A DNA stretch of 28,999 bases from Deltaproteobacteria bacterium (GTDB taxonomy: Bacteria > Desulfobacterota_B > Binatia > UBA9968): NCBI GenBank assembly GCA_005879255.1, contig VBKY01000087.1:1-28999 (forward strand), given 5' to 3'. The notes under the pieces are model-generated. The model was not told the origin of the DNA, ran no database searches, and saw nothing but the letters and a program-made list of their open reading frames with translations. Shown piece by piece: positions 1-7,159 of the stretch. The position numbers were made by a program, and so were the translations under genes. The first letter of the stretch is position 1. Every line of letters starts with the position of its first letter.

Positions 1-797
1 GCATCGTCCGCACCGCATATTCGCGCCGCGCTTGCAGCGATCGTATCCAACACCGGTTGGATATCTGTCGGCGAGCTGGCGATGACGCCCAAGATTTCGC
101 TCGTCGCCGTCTGCTGCTCTAGCGTTTCGCGAAGTTCCGAGCTGGATGTTTCGAGCTCTGCGGACTTTTGCGTGAGTTCCTGGAACAGCCGCACATTCTC
201 GATGGCGATGACAGCCTGGTCAGCGAAGGTTTTGAGCAGCGAGATCTGCTTGTCTGAGAAAGGACGGACCTCCATGCGGCGGATCGCTATAGCCCCAATA
301 GGAATCCCTTCTCGCAGCAGTGGCGTTGCAAGCACGGTCCGTTGGCCGAAGCGTTGCTGGAGAACCTTGCCAACCGGAAACTCGGTGTCGGGCTCTGCGC
401 CGAGGTCATGGATGTGGATCGTTTGCCGGTCGACGATGGCTCGGCCGGTAACCGAGCCACGATTGCAGGGCATGCTCTCATTCATCCATGCCAGTGGTCC
501 GAAATGCGCCGCCAACCGAAGGACATCTTCATCGATGCGATAGATGAGGGAGTCGCTGGCGCCACACACGCGCGCGGCATTCTCGGCTACAGTATCTAGC
601 ACCGGCTGCACGTCGGTAGGTGAGCTGGCGATAACGACCAAGATCTCACTCGTCGCCGCCTGCTGCTCGAGAGCCACGGCGAGTTCGCGCCGCAATGACT
701 GAACGGTTTGCGCTTGTTTCGGCTGAGACTTTTTCGCCACGGCGCGGCGCGGCTGAGCCTTTGATTTCTTAGCGCCTTTTTTGGGGGTCGAAGCCAT
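1..797 (-). CDS. Tandem GAF-domain signalling protein, C-terminus beyond window
   Basis: The minus strand is open for 265 codons from ATG at 797 to the left edge; an in-frame TAG three codons upstream fixes this as the first ATG. Residues 1-40 are Lys/Arg/Gln-rich and basic. A coiled coil follows, then a GAF domain with the typical LATPLLREG and [20 protein letters not shown] stretches near its end. A second coiled coil ends in [17 protein letters not shown], which nearly repeats the [17 protein letters not shown] preceding the first GAF, so a second GAF begins at the edge. GAF domains bind small molecules or act as sensor modules; proteins of this build usually end in a histidine kinase or cyclase, but that part is not visible. 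No good ribosome binding site is seen. The domain call is firm, the output activity unknown. Confidence 0.85.
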   Translation of the reverse strand, partial: MASTPKKGAKKSKAQPRRAVAKKSQPKQAQTVQSLRRELAVALEQQAATSEILVVIASSPTDVQPVLDTVAENAARVCGASDSLIYRIDEDVLRLAAHFGPLAWMNESMPCNRGSVTGRAIVDRQTIHIHDLGAEPDTEFPVGKVLQQRFGQRTVLATPLLREGIPIGAIAIRRMEVRPFSDKQISLLKTFADQAVIAIENVRLFQELTQKSAELETSSSELRETLEQQTATSEILGVIASSPTDIQPVLDTIAASAARICGADD

Positions 798-910
798 AGA
801 AAACTAAGATCCGATTGAGCTGTCTTTTACGCCATGAAGTTAGCGAGCGTCAAGGTAAGAAAGAACCGAGAACGTCTCGCGCAAAAGTACAAAGGTCGCC
901 AAGATGAGAA

Positions 911-943
911 TAAAAAAAATAAGGGCGCAGCACGCTGCGCCCC
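911..943 (-). terminator. Rho-independent terminator of the Asp-box propeller gene
   Basis: On the minus strand an 8-bp GC stem (GGGCGCAG pairing CTGCGCCC, 4-base loop) is followed directly by TTATTTTTTTTA. It lies about 35 bases past the stop codon at 977 and is oriented to end that transcript before the GAF gene. Confidence 0.88.
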
Positions 944-976
944 TAAGTAAAGCAGTGGAAAACGATGTGCCAACGC

Positions 977-2089
977 CTAGTGGTGCGCTTCCTGCCCCTC
1001 CAGCGCGAGATTGCTGTAATGATGCGACTTGGAAACCGGCCCGATGCCCTTGATGATCGTCTGCCAGTGATTGCCTTCATCCTCGCTGTAGAAGACATCG
1101 CCGTCCGTGGTGCCGGCGAAGATCGCGTAGCCGCCGTTCCACGCATCCATCGCCATGCCTTCGATGTTGGCGCGAATATGTTCGGGCAGTCCGCCGGTCA
1201 GAATATCCCAACTCTTACCGCCGTCACGGCTGCGCGCGATGCGCGAGTCCGCGGTGTGGAGTTTTCTCCAGGTACCCGGACCCGTCTTGGCGCCGGCGAC
1301 GAAGAGCAAGTTCGGATCACCGGGATGGACGAAGAACGGGTCGACGTAGCCGATTCTAAAATCTCTCGGCGTCATGCTCTTCCAGCTCGCGCCACCATCG
1401 CTGCTCACGCAAAACCCTGCAGGCGTCTCGGGTCCGCAATTGGTCGTGGGAGCCGTGCCATAAAGCTTGCTCGGGTCATTTGTCGGAATCAGCACGCGAT
1501 GCGCGTCGGGATTAATATTGTCGATGGTCGTCCATGTCTTGCCGCCGTCAGTGCTCTTGAGAAAGCCGCCGACTTCGACAGCGACGTGGATGATGTTGGG
1601 ATCCTTCGGATGAAACGTGATGCTCTTCACGTGCGCCTGATGTGGCGGTCCAGGAAAAGTCCATTTCTCCACGCCCGGCACTTGGCGCAGGGCCGGCAAC
1701 TCGGTCCAGCTCTTGCCAAGATCATCGCTATAATACAAATGCGCCGGCTGGGTGCCCGCGTACACGCGTGGTTTTCCATTAACCGATTGGCTGGCGAGGG
1801 AGTAAATCTCCTTATCGCCGATGCCGCTGTCGCGCCGCTCCCAATTCTTTCCAAGATCAGCGCTCGCGTAAATCTCTGAGCTATAGGTGCCGCCGAACAG
1901 CGCCTGGCTACTGGGCTCGAAGACGATCGAGCTGAAGTGCTTGCCGGGAACCATCGTTCCCTGGCTCTCCCAAGAACCGCCGCGTTTCTGGAACGCGAAA
2001 ATGCCGTCGACGGTGCCCACGAGCAGTTTATCTTTCGCCACCTCACCTTGCGTGAGCGACTGACCTCCCGGGGATAAACATACAAACAT
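977..2089 (-). CDS. Asp-box (BNR/sialidase-like) beta-propeller protein
   Basis: The 370-residue product has six Asp boxes (S-x-D-x-G-x-x-W type): SADLGKNW, YSDDLGKSW, STDGGKTW, SSDGGASW, RSRDGGKSW and YSEDEGNHW, spaced as in a six- or seven-bladed propeller of the sialidase/VPS10/photosystem-assembly (Ycf48-like) fold. No sialidase catalytic Arg triad or Tyr is evident, so enzymatic activity should not be assumed; many such proteins are annotated only as exo-alpha-sialidase or glycosyl hydrolase by fold. No signal peptide is seen. Two ATGs lie in frame at 2095 and 2089. AAGGAGG sits one base from the first and seven from the second, so 2089 is the better start. The gene is monocistronic, with a terminator at 911-943. 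Confidence 0.85.
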   Translation of the reverse strand: MFVCLSPGGQSLTQGEVAKDKLLVGTVDGIFAFQKRGGSWESQGTMVPGKHFSSIVFEPSSQALFGGTYSSEIYASADLGKNWERRDSGIGDKEIYSLASQSVNGKPRVYAGTQPAHLYYSDDLGKSWTELPALRQVPGVEKWTFPGPPHQAHVKSITFHPKDPNIIHVAVEVGGFLKSTDGGKTWTTIDNINPDAHRVLIPTNDPSKLYGTAPTTNCGPETPAGFCVSSDGGASWKSMTPRDFRIGYVDPFFVHPGDPNLLFVAGAKTGPGTWRKLHTADSRIARSRDGGKSWDILTGGLPEHIRANIEGMAMDAWNGGYAIFAGTTDGDVFYSEDEGNHWQTIIKGIGPVSKSHHYSNLALEGQEAHH

Positions 2090-2240
2090 GGCCATGCCTC
2101 CTTCCTGGTTACGAGAGTGTTTCGTTAAGTAATTTTACAATCGGTCCGTTACAGACTCACTCTACTTAAGGAATCGGCGGCTCGTCAAGGACGACCAAAT
2201 TCATTTAAAACGTTCAACCAATAGCGGCTGGAGTCGCGCT

Positions 2241-2322
2241 CAATTCCCCCTTTGTGCAAAGGCGGCATTTTTCTTCGAACGTTTTAACCCCTCTTCGGAA
2301 AAGGGTAAGGGGAGATTGGGGG
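2241..2322. repeat. Degenerate C/G-run inverted repeat in the 2096-2435 spacer
   Basis: The divergent spacer between the propeller gene and the RnfD-like gene (about 340 bases) holds one recognisable structure. CAATTCCCCCTTTG on the left roughly inverts AAGGGGAGATTGGGG on the right, around CTCTTCGGAAAAGGG. This resembles the dispersed CCCCTTT/AAAGGGG repeats seen in many environmental genomes. The rest contains the ribosome binding sites of both genes and no clear coding potential. Confidence 0.45.
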
Positions 2323-2435
2323 CGGTGGCGAGGCGCGCCGCCACCGGCCAAAAATCCGTCAACGAACCTTTTTCGCGGCGCTTTGTCTAATCCAGCCATG
2401 TAAGAATCAGTCGGTTCTAACCAGAGGGGCGCCAA

Positions 2436-3332
2436 ATGCTGACACAACTCTCGCACGTTTTTCCCAGCGACCCACGCTATTACCAGATCGCCGTCCTCAC
2501 TTCTCTATTAATCTACGGCGTTGGCTGGCTCGGTTTCGATGTCGGCGTCGGCCAGATCGCAATTTTGCTCGGCTCGGTTTTCCTGACTCAATTTCTCTGC
2601 GGTAAGTTCTTCGCAGCGTCTCCGTTCGATCCGCGCAGCGCGTTGATTTCCGGATTGTCGCTTTGTTTGCTGCTGCGTACCAATAGCCCCCTATTAATGG
2701 TCGTGACCGCGGTGGTCACGATCGCGAGTAAATTTCTAATCAAGTGGAATCACAAGCATATCTTTAACCCAACTAATTTCGGCATCATCGCGATAATCGC
2801 GCTCAGCGGCGAAGTTTGGGTTTCGCCGGCGCAGTGGGGTAGCAAACTTTACTTCGGTTTTCTCATGGCCTGCCTCGGCGGCATGGTGGTCCATCGCGCC
2901 CTCCGTAGCGACGTGAGCTACGCGTTTATTTGCTCCTATGCCGCCATCTTGTTCGGCAGAGCCTTTTGGCTCGGCGATCCATGGGCCATTCCACTGAAGC
3001 AGTTACAGAGTGGCGCGCTCTTGCTCTTCACGTTCTTTATGATTTCAGATCCCAAGACCACACCCGATTCGCGCGCCGGGAGAATTCTCTTCGCGATCAT
3101 CGTCGCCGCCGGCACTGCTTACGTCCAGTTTGGTCTCTATCGAACCAACGGATTGCTTTGGTCGCTGGCGGTCTGCTCTGCGTTTACGCCGCTCATCGAC
3201 TATCTGCTGCCCGGAACAAAATACCAATGGCAGAGTCCCAGTACCGGAAACAAAGGAGAAGTTCATGAAAAAGATCGTTTGGTGCTTCGCCCTGTCGCTC
3301 GGCCTATTGGTTATGACCGAGCCGGCGCATAG
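2436..3332 (+). CDS. RnfD/NqrB-like membrane protein, orphan
   Basis: The 298-residue product is very hydrophobic, with about eight to nine membrane segments. It carries FNPTNFGI (about 110-117) and MISDPKTTPDSRAG (about 202-215), signatures of the NqrB/RnfD/DUF-related membrane family. In Rnf and Nqr complexes this subunit binds FMN covalently through a Thr in an S/T-GAT motif; I cannot find that motif, and no other Rnf/Nqr subunit is present. The start ATG follows AGAGGGG at a normal distance. The C-terminal 22 codons overlap the DUF2330 gene by 68 bases, an unusually long overlap, and this tail is hydrophilic. The gene is probably co-transcribed with DUF2330. The family call is sound; a role as part of an electron-transport complex is doubtful. 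Confidence 0.75.
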   Translation: MLTQLSHVFPSDPRYYQIAVLTSLLIYGVGWLGFDVGVGQIAILLGSVFLTQFLCGKFFAASPFDPRSALISGLSLCLLLRTNSPLLMVVTAVVTIASKFLIKWNHKHIFNPTNFGIIAIIALSGEVWVSPAQWGSKLYFGFLMACLGGMVVHRALRSDVSYAFICSYAAILFGRAFWLGDPWAIPLKQLQSGALLLFTFFMISDPKTTPDSRAGRILFAIIVAAGTAYVQFGLYRTNGLLWSLAVCSAFTPLIDYLLPGTKYQWQSPSTGNKGEVHEKDRLVLRPVARPIGYDRAGA

Positions 3333-4632
3333 CTTTTGCGGTTTCTACGTCGCCAAAGCCGATACGAAGATTTTCAATAAAGCATCTCAAGTCGTGCTCG
3401 TGCGCCAGGACGACAAGACCGTGATCACTATGGTCAACGATTTTAAAGGCGACCCGAAAGAATTCGCCGTCGTGGTTCCGGTACCGACTTTGATTGAAAA
3501 AGGCCAGATAAATATCGGTGACAAAAAAGTGATCGACCATCTTGACGCTTACACCTCGCCGCGCCTGGTCGAATATCACGACGATAACCCCTGTCGCCTA
3601 CACCTGGCGCAAGAGCGTGCGATGACCTTGGGCGCGCTCTCATCCGCCGATGCCAAGCGGTCGCGAGCGGACGCGCTTGGCGTCACCATTCAAGCCCAGT
3701 ACACGGTGGGGGAATACGACATAGTGATTCTCTCGGCCAAACAAGGCCAGGGACTGGAAACCTGGCTCAAGGAAAATGGTTACCGCCTCCCAAAAGGCGC
3801 GTCTGAAGTGCTCGGCAGCTACATCAAACAGAAGATGCACTTCTTTGTCGCCAGGGTGAATTTAAAAGAGCAGTCGAAACTGGGGTTCAATTATCTCCGC
3901 CCCATCCAAGTTGCCTACGAATCGCCGAAATTCATGCTGCCGCTTCGCCTCGGCACGCTCAACGCCGACGGCTACCAGGAACTATTCATCTATACGCTGA
4001 CTCAGAAAGGGCGAGTCGAGCCGACCAACTACCGCTCGGTGAAACTCCCGACGGGAATGGATTTGCCGATCTATATCAAAACGCGTTTCAAAGACTTCTA
4101 CCGCGACATGTTCGATCAGCAAGTGAAGCGCGCCGACATGCGCGCGGTGTTTACCGAATATGCCTGGGATATGAACTGGTGCGATCCCTGCGCTGCCGAT
4201 CCGCTCTCAGTCGAAGAATTGCGCGGCTTAGGCGTCTTTTGGATGAACGATGCGGCTACTGGATTTGTTCCAGGCCAGGGACGCCAGCCGATTCCTCCGC
4301 CGATGGGCGGTTCGAGAGAAGTTTTCGTCACGCGCCTGCACGTGCGCTATGACGCGCAGCACTTTCCGGAAGACTTGGTCCTGCAGGAAACCGCCGACCG
4401 AAATAACTTTCAAGCCCGTTATGTGCTGCGCCATCCGTGGAAGGGCGAGGATTCATCATGTCCAGCTACGGAGAATTACCGCCGTGAGGCCATGAAACGC
4501 CAAGAGAACGAAGCGCGCCAACTCGCCACCCTCACTGGATGGAGCATCGCCGATATCCGTGCCCAGATGAATCTCCGCGCCGATGCTACCGATGGTGGTG
4601 AAAAGTGGTGGCAAAAGCTCTGGGGGCGATAA
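3265..4632 (+). CDS. DUF2330 secreted protein
   Basis: The 455-residue product opens with a Sec signal peptide (MKKIVWCF...AHS, cleavage near residue 24) and then FCGFYVAKAD, the typical start of a mature DUF2330 domain. Later family-like segments are EFAVVVPVPT and YEYHDDNPC-type text, a long central domain, and a WCDPCAADPLS cysteine pair near residue 310. The function of DUF2330 is not known. The ATG at 3265 follows AAAGGAGAA at good spacing. A longer in-frame reading back to 3130 exists but lies inside the RnfD-like gene and would bury the signal peptide, so it was rejected. The overlap with the upstream membrane protein suggests coupled translation. The export signal suggests a periplasmic or outer-surface location. 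Confidence 0.85.
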   Translation: MKKIVWCFALSLGLLVMTEPAHSFCGFYVAKADTKIFNKASQVVLVRQDDKTVITMVNDFKGDPKEFAVVVPVPTLIEKGQINIGDKKVIDHLDAYTSPRLVEYHDDNPCRLHLAQERAMTLGALSSADAKRSRADALGVTIQAQYTVGEYDIVILSAKQGQGLETWLKENGYRLPKGASEVLGSYIKQKMHFFVARVNLKEQSKLGFNYLRPIQVAYESPKFMLPLRLGTLNADGYQELFIYTLTQKGRVEPTNYRSVKLPTGMDLPIYIKTRFKDFYRDMFDQQVKRADMRAVFTEYAWDMNWCDPCAADPLSVEELRGLGVFWMNDAATGFVPGQGRQPIPPPMGGSREVFVTRLHVRYDAQHFPEDLVLQETADRNNFQARYVLRHPWKGEDSSCPATENYRREAMKRQENEARQLATLTGWSIADIRAQMNLRADATDGGEKWWQKLWGR

Positions 4633-4662
4633 GCCGCCTGGAGTTCTCTCACCTGCAATAAG

Positions 4663-4689
4663 ATTTATTCACGAAGCGCGTGAATAAAT
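4663..4689. other. Perfect 11-bp AT-rich hairpin after DUF2330
   Basis: ATTTATTCACG, a 5-base loop, then CGTGAATAAAT. It begins 31 bases after the DUF2330 stop codon. No T-run follows, so it is not a classical intrinsic terminator; it may stabilise the mRNA 3' end or be the edge of the adjoining repeats. Confidence 0.6.
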
Positions 4690-4691
4690 GA

Positions 4692-4719
4692 ATTACCCCA
4701 GCAAGCTGCGGGGTATCAA
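4692..4719. repeat. Palindromic repeat copy 1 (GCAAGCTGCGGGG)
   Basis: The segment ATTACCCCAGCAAGCTGCGG followed by GGTAT folds on itself (TACCCC/GGGGTA, AGC/GCT). A second, more degenerate copy lies at 4858-4886 in the same orientation. These are typical of short dispersed extragenic palindromes. Confidence 0.5.
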
Positions 4720-4747
4720 TGGACCGTTACAAAAATGTTTCCAAAAT

Positions 4748-4836
4748 CGTCATCCCTGAATGTTTTTATCGGGGGTCCAGAGTTTTGCCTGTGGTGAGCC
4801 CGTCGAACCACCGCTAAAAGCATGCGGGAATGACGG
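4748..4836. repeat. Inverted-repeat element with CGTCATCCC / GGGAATGACG ends
   Basis: An element of about 89 bases is bounded by CGTCATCCC on the left and CGGGAATGACGG on the right. Inside is a smaller palindrome GTGGTGAGCCCGTCGAACCAC (key part 4795-4807). It matches the general form of the dispersed CGTCATTCCCGC-type repeats. The spacer 4633-5055 contains this and the palindromic copies, and no convincing gene. Confidence 0.5.
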
Positions 4837-4857
4837 ACTTTGATAGGCTAGGAATTG

Positions 4858-4886
4858 GCATTACGCAACAAGCCGCGGGGAATTGA
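4858..4886. repeat. Palindromic repeat copy 2 (degenerate)
   Basis: CATTACGCAACAAGCCGCGG followed by GGAATTGAC aligns with the copy at 4692-4719 (shared core CAAGCxGCGGGG). Its stem has decayed. Confidence 0.4.
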
Positions 4887-5055
4887 CCCGCAGAGATCAA
4901 AAAGGGCGGGTTAAAATCCGCTCCTACATAACCCATGGAATTCCTAATCGCTTCGTAATCTTCGTGTCTTCGTACTGCGTAATTCTCTCGTGGCGTGGGG
5001 ATCCACTCCCGGCGTTCACTGGCCGGCGGGCTTACCCGCTGGTTCATTGGCAGAA

Positions 5056-5198
5056 CAATAACGATTGAACGAGTATTGATGATCGCGGCGGAGCTAATTC
5101 TGGTCTATCCGAGCCTGCTGCAGGACTTTATCGGCTTGGCACTCTTTGGACTCGCCATATTGATTCAGTATCGGCGGCAGAAACTACCGCGGAGATGA
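5056..5198 (+). pseudogene. Remnant of TRAP transporter fused permease C-terminus
   Basis: The last 44 or so codons read ERVLMIAAELILVYPSLLQD then FIGLALFGLAILIQYRRQK. This resembles the extreme C-terminus of large fused TRAP (4TM/12TM, DUF3394-type) permeases, where one or two helices follow a LLxIYPxxxxDxIGLAL pattern. Upstream in the same frame nothing resembles the remaining 600 or so residues, and the preceding 400 bases are repeats. I infer a deletion remnant. A small single-helix membrane protein starting at ATG 5080 is the alternative. The 3' end overlaps the convergent PilZ gene by 15 bases. Confidence 0.45.
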
Positions 5199-5720
5199 CG
5201 TCTCGGAAGGGCTGGCAAGCTGGTCCAATTCGACTCCTCGACCGATCAGCAGCCCTCTAATAAATAACTGCAGCCGCTCGCGCTCGCTTTGCTGCCATCG
5301 GAGAAACTCGACGCCGACACTTCCCGAGCGCACATTTCGCACGACGGCGGCATCGACAACGACCGGCGCAACATCCTTCGAAATTTGCAGTCCCAATTTC
5401 AAGATCATGCCGGTCGTGAGATTGGCGCCGGTATGAAAGCTGCAACCGCCCATGGAAACATTGAGAAGCTCTCCCTCTGCCGTAATATCCTGGCCCCTGA
5501 AGGTCACCGGGAATCTCATTTCCATGCGGTCATATTCGCGTCGGTCCTCGTCTACTCTGATATACCGAACTCCCCACTGGAGTGAACGAAAGCGATCGCC
5601 GCAGAGTTGGCATTTAAAGGGATAGATATAAATGAAGCTCATGAGAACTTCCGACAATCCGGTTCTGGCGACCCGCCGGACAAAATCACGAGCACAGTGG
5701 GGACATCTTAGCGGCGCCAT
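5184..5720 (-). CDS. PilZ-domain protein with N-terminal zinc ribbon
   Basis: The 178-residue product starts with CPHC (6-9) and CQLC (37-40), a probable four-Cys zinc ribbon. A PilZ domain follows, with the c-di-GMP binding arginines in DRREYDRMEMR (about 59-69) and the N-x-S-x-x-G motif NVSMGG (87-92). It therefore probably binds cyclic di-GMP and acts as a small cytosolic effector; the target is unknown. AGAGG lies seven bases before the ATG at 5720. It is monocistronic and convergent with the TRAP remnant. Confidence 0.85.
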   Translation of the reverse strand: MAPLRCPHCARDFVRRVARTGLSEVLMSFIYIYPFKCQLCGDRFRSLQWGVRYIRVDEDRREYDRMEMRFPVTFRGQDITAEGELLNVSMGGCSFHTGANLTTGMILKLGLQISKDVAPVVVDAAVVRNVRSGSVGVEFLRWQQSERERLQLFIRGLLIGRGVELDQLASPSETSSPR

Positions 5721-5951
5721 TCTGTTACCTCTTTCACCACACTATCGGCAAAATTCTCAAAAATTTTAATCGTTCCGGGCGAGAACGTGGATGATTGGAA
5801 GGAATGTTGTTGGCGCGCAAACTGTCTATGAGCTCGCAACATCAATATTGCTTTGTAGTGCTTCGTTGGGCTCAGGAAGTCGTTCAATCGAAATGAGATC
5901 AGGTTACACCGCAGCCGGCGCTCGATCGGCTAATGCCTGAGCCTTCCCGTA

Positions 5952-6980
5952 TCACTCACTCAATAATTTTTTCATCCGTTCGACGATCTCGCGAGGCTGC
6001 GACACGATTTCTTTAGCGATCCTCTCCAGCTCTTCACCGTAATCCGGATCGATCTCGAATTTCCTCGCCTTGACATCGGCCAAAAACGCCGGGTCGCTCA
6101 TGGTTTTCCTGAATGCGTCCCGCAAAATCTTGAGCCGATCGGCAGCGATCGCCGGCGGCGTGATGAAGGGCCGGCCGAGATCCCCCGAAGCCAGGACTGC
6201 CGTCACTAAAGACCGCGTCGATGCTGTGGTCTTATACTCGTTCATCAGTTCGTGGATCGTCGGGACGTCCGACATCTTCTGATCGCGCTTGCGGCCGGTT
6301 TGCAGCAGGATACGCACCATATTTTTCTTGCGCCAGGTGGTAAACGGTTCGCGTGCAAAAAACGTCGGGATACTGAGTGCCCGGCACACCACTTCGCCGC
6401 GCTCGAACGCCAAATCTTGCTCGGCACCGCCTTGGTAGCCCATAACGACGTTGAACTTGGCGCCCACCGCTTCTTCCAGCAGTTTTGGAATGAAGTGGCC
6501 GCTCGTCCCGGTGCTCGTCGCCGAGCATTTTGGCGGTTCTTTGGCTCGCCGCACGTCGTCGATCGTCTTGTACGGTGTGTGGCTGTTCATGTAGAGCAAC
6601 CAAGGCGTGTTTTCAGCGGAGCCAACCCAACCGAACTTGGCCCAGTCGAATTGAACTTCTTTTTTGCCGACCAGTTGATCGAGATAGAGCGACGGACCGA
6701 TGGAGCCCAACGTCAAACCATCCGCCTTCGCCACATTGTAAATGTGATTGGCCGCAATCATGGAGCCGGCGCCCGGCATGTTCTGCGCCATCACGCCCGG
6801 GTTCCCGGGAATATGCTTGCCCATATGGGCAGCGAGCAGTCTCGCCCAAATATCGTAACCGTCGCCGGCTTGATAACCGACAATGATCGTAATCGTCTTG
6901 CCTTGATAAAAAGGAGTCTGCGCGTCGGCGCTGGCCGTGATTAGGAATCCCAATATGAAACTCAAAATCGTTTTGCTCAT
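5952..6980 (-). CDS. Bug-type (TTT family) periplasmic solute-binding protein
   Basis: The 342-residue product has a signal peptide (MSKTILSFILGF...ADA) and then the family pattern FYQGKTITIIVGYQAGDGYD, ARLLAAHMGKHIPGNPG, NMPGAGSMIAANHIY and KADGLTLG. Such proteins bind carboxylates or similar small acids for tripartite tricarboxylate transporters. No TctA or TctB membrane gene is adjacent, so it is an orphan receptor that may work with a transporter elsewhere or in sensing. Upstream TTG/GTG codons (6998, 6995) are possible starts, but ATG 6980 places the signal peptide properly. About 180 bases separate it from the MBL-fold gene upstream. Confidence 0.85.
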   Translation of the reverse strand: MSKTILSFILGFLITASADAQTPFYQGKTITIIVGYQAGDGYDIWARLLAAHMGKHIPGNPGVMAQNMPGAGSMIAANHIYNVAKADGLTLGSIGPSLYLDQLVGKKEVQFDWAKFGWVGSAENTPWLLYMNSHTPYKTIDDVRRAKEPPKCSATSTGTSGHFIPKLLEEAVGAKFNVVMGYQGGAEQDLAFERGEVVCRALSIPTFFAREPFTTWRKKNMVRILLQTGRKRDQKMSDVPTIHELMNEYKTTASTRSLVTAVLASGDLGRPFITPPAIAADRLKILRDAFRKTMSDPAFLADVKARKFEIDPDYGEELERIAKEIVSQPREIVERMKKLLSE

Positions 6981-7159
6981 CTGATGTTTTTCCACCAATC
7001 GTTAATCATACCGGCTCGCATTCATGCACCGCGTTCGCCGCCGCAACCGCAATCAATCACATTTGCGGCCACCGCAAGATCGTCGCGCTCGGCGATCTCT
7101 TCGATCTCATGCTGCGCCGAGCGCCGAACTGGCAGCGCTCGCGCCTGGCTTTGATCAAA

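Noticed and set aside
82..543. Plus-strand frame of 153 codons
   Set aside because: Opposite the GAF gene, with a Ser/Arg-rich composition typical of an antisense shadow.
965..1879. Long plus-strand frame of 304 codons
   Set aside because: It lies wholly opposite the Asp-box propeller gene, whose repeated motifs are clear on the minus strand; the plus product has no recognisable motif.
2214..2456. Minus-strand 80-codon frame in the 2096-2435 spacer
   Set aside because: It runs across the dispersed C/G-run repeat and into the RnfD-like start; the composition reflects the repeat.
3130..3264. Earlier start for the DUF2330 gene
   Set aside because: The extension lies within the RnfD-like gene and would precede the signal peptide; the ATG at 3265 has a good ribosome binding site.
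6252..6944. Plus-strand frame of 230 codons
   Set aside because: Opposite the Bug-type binding protein; His/Arg-rich product without domain signature.
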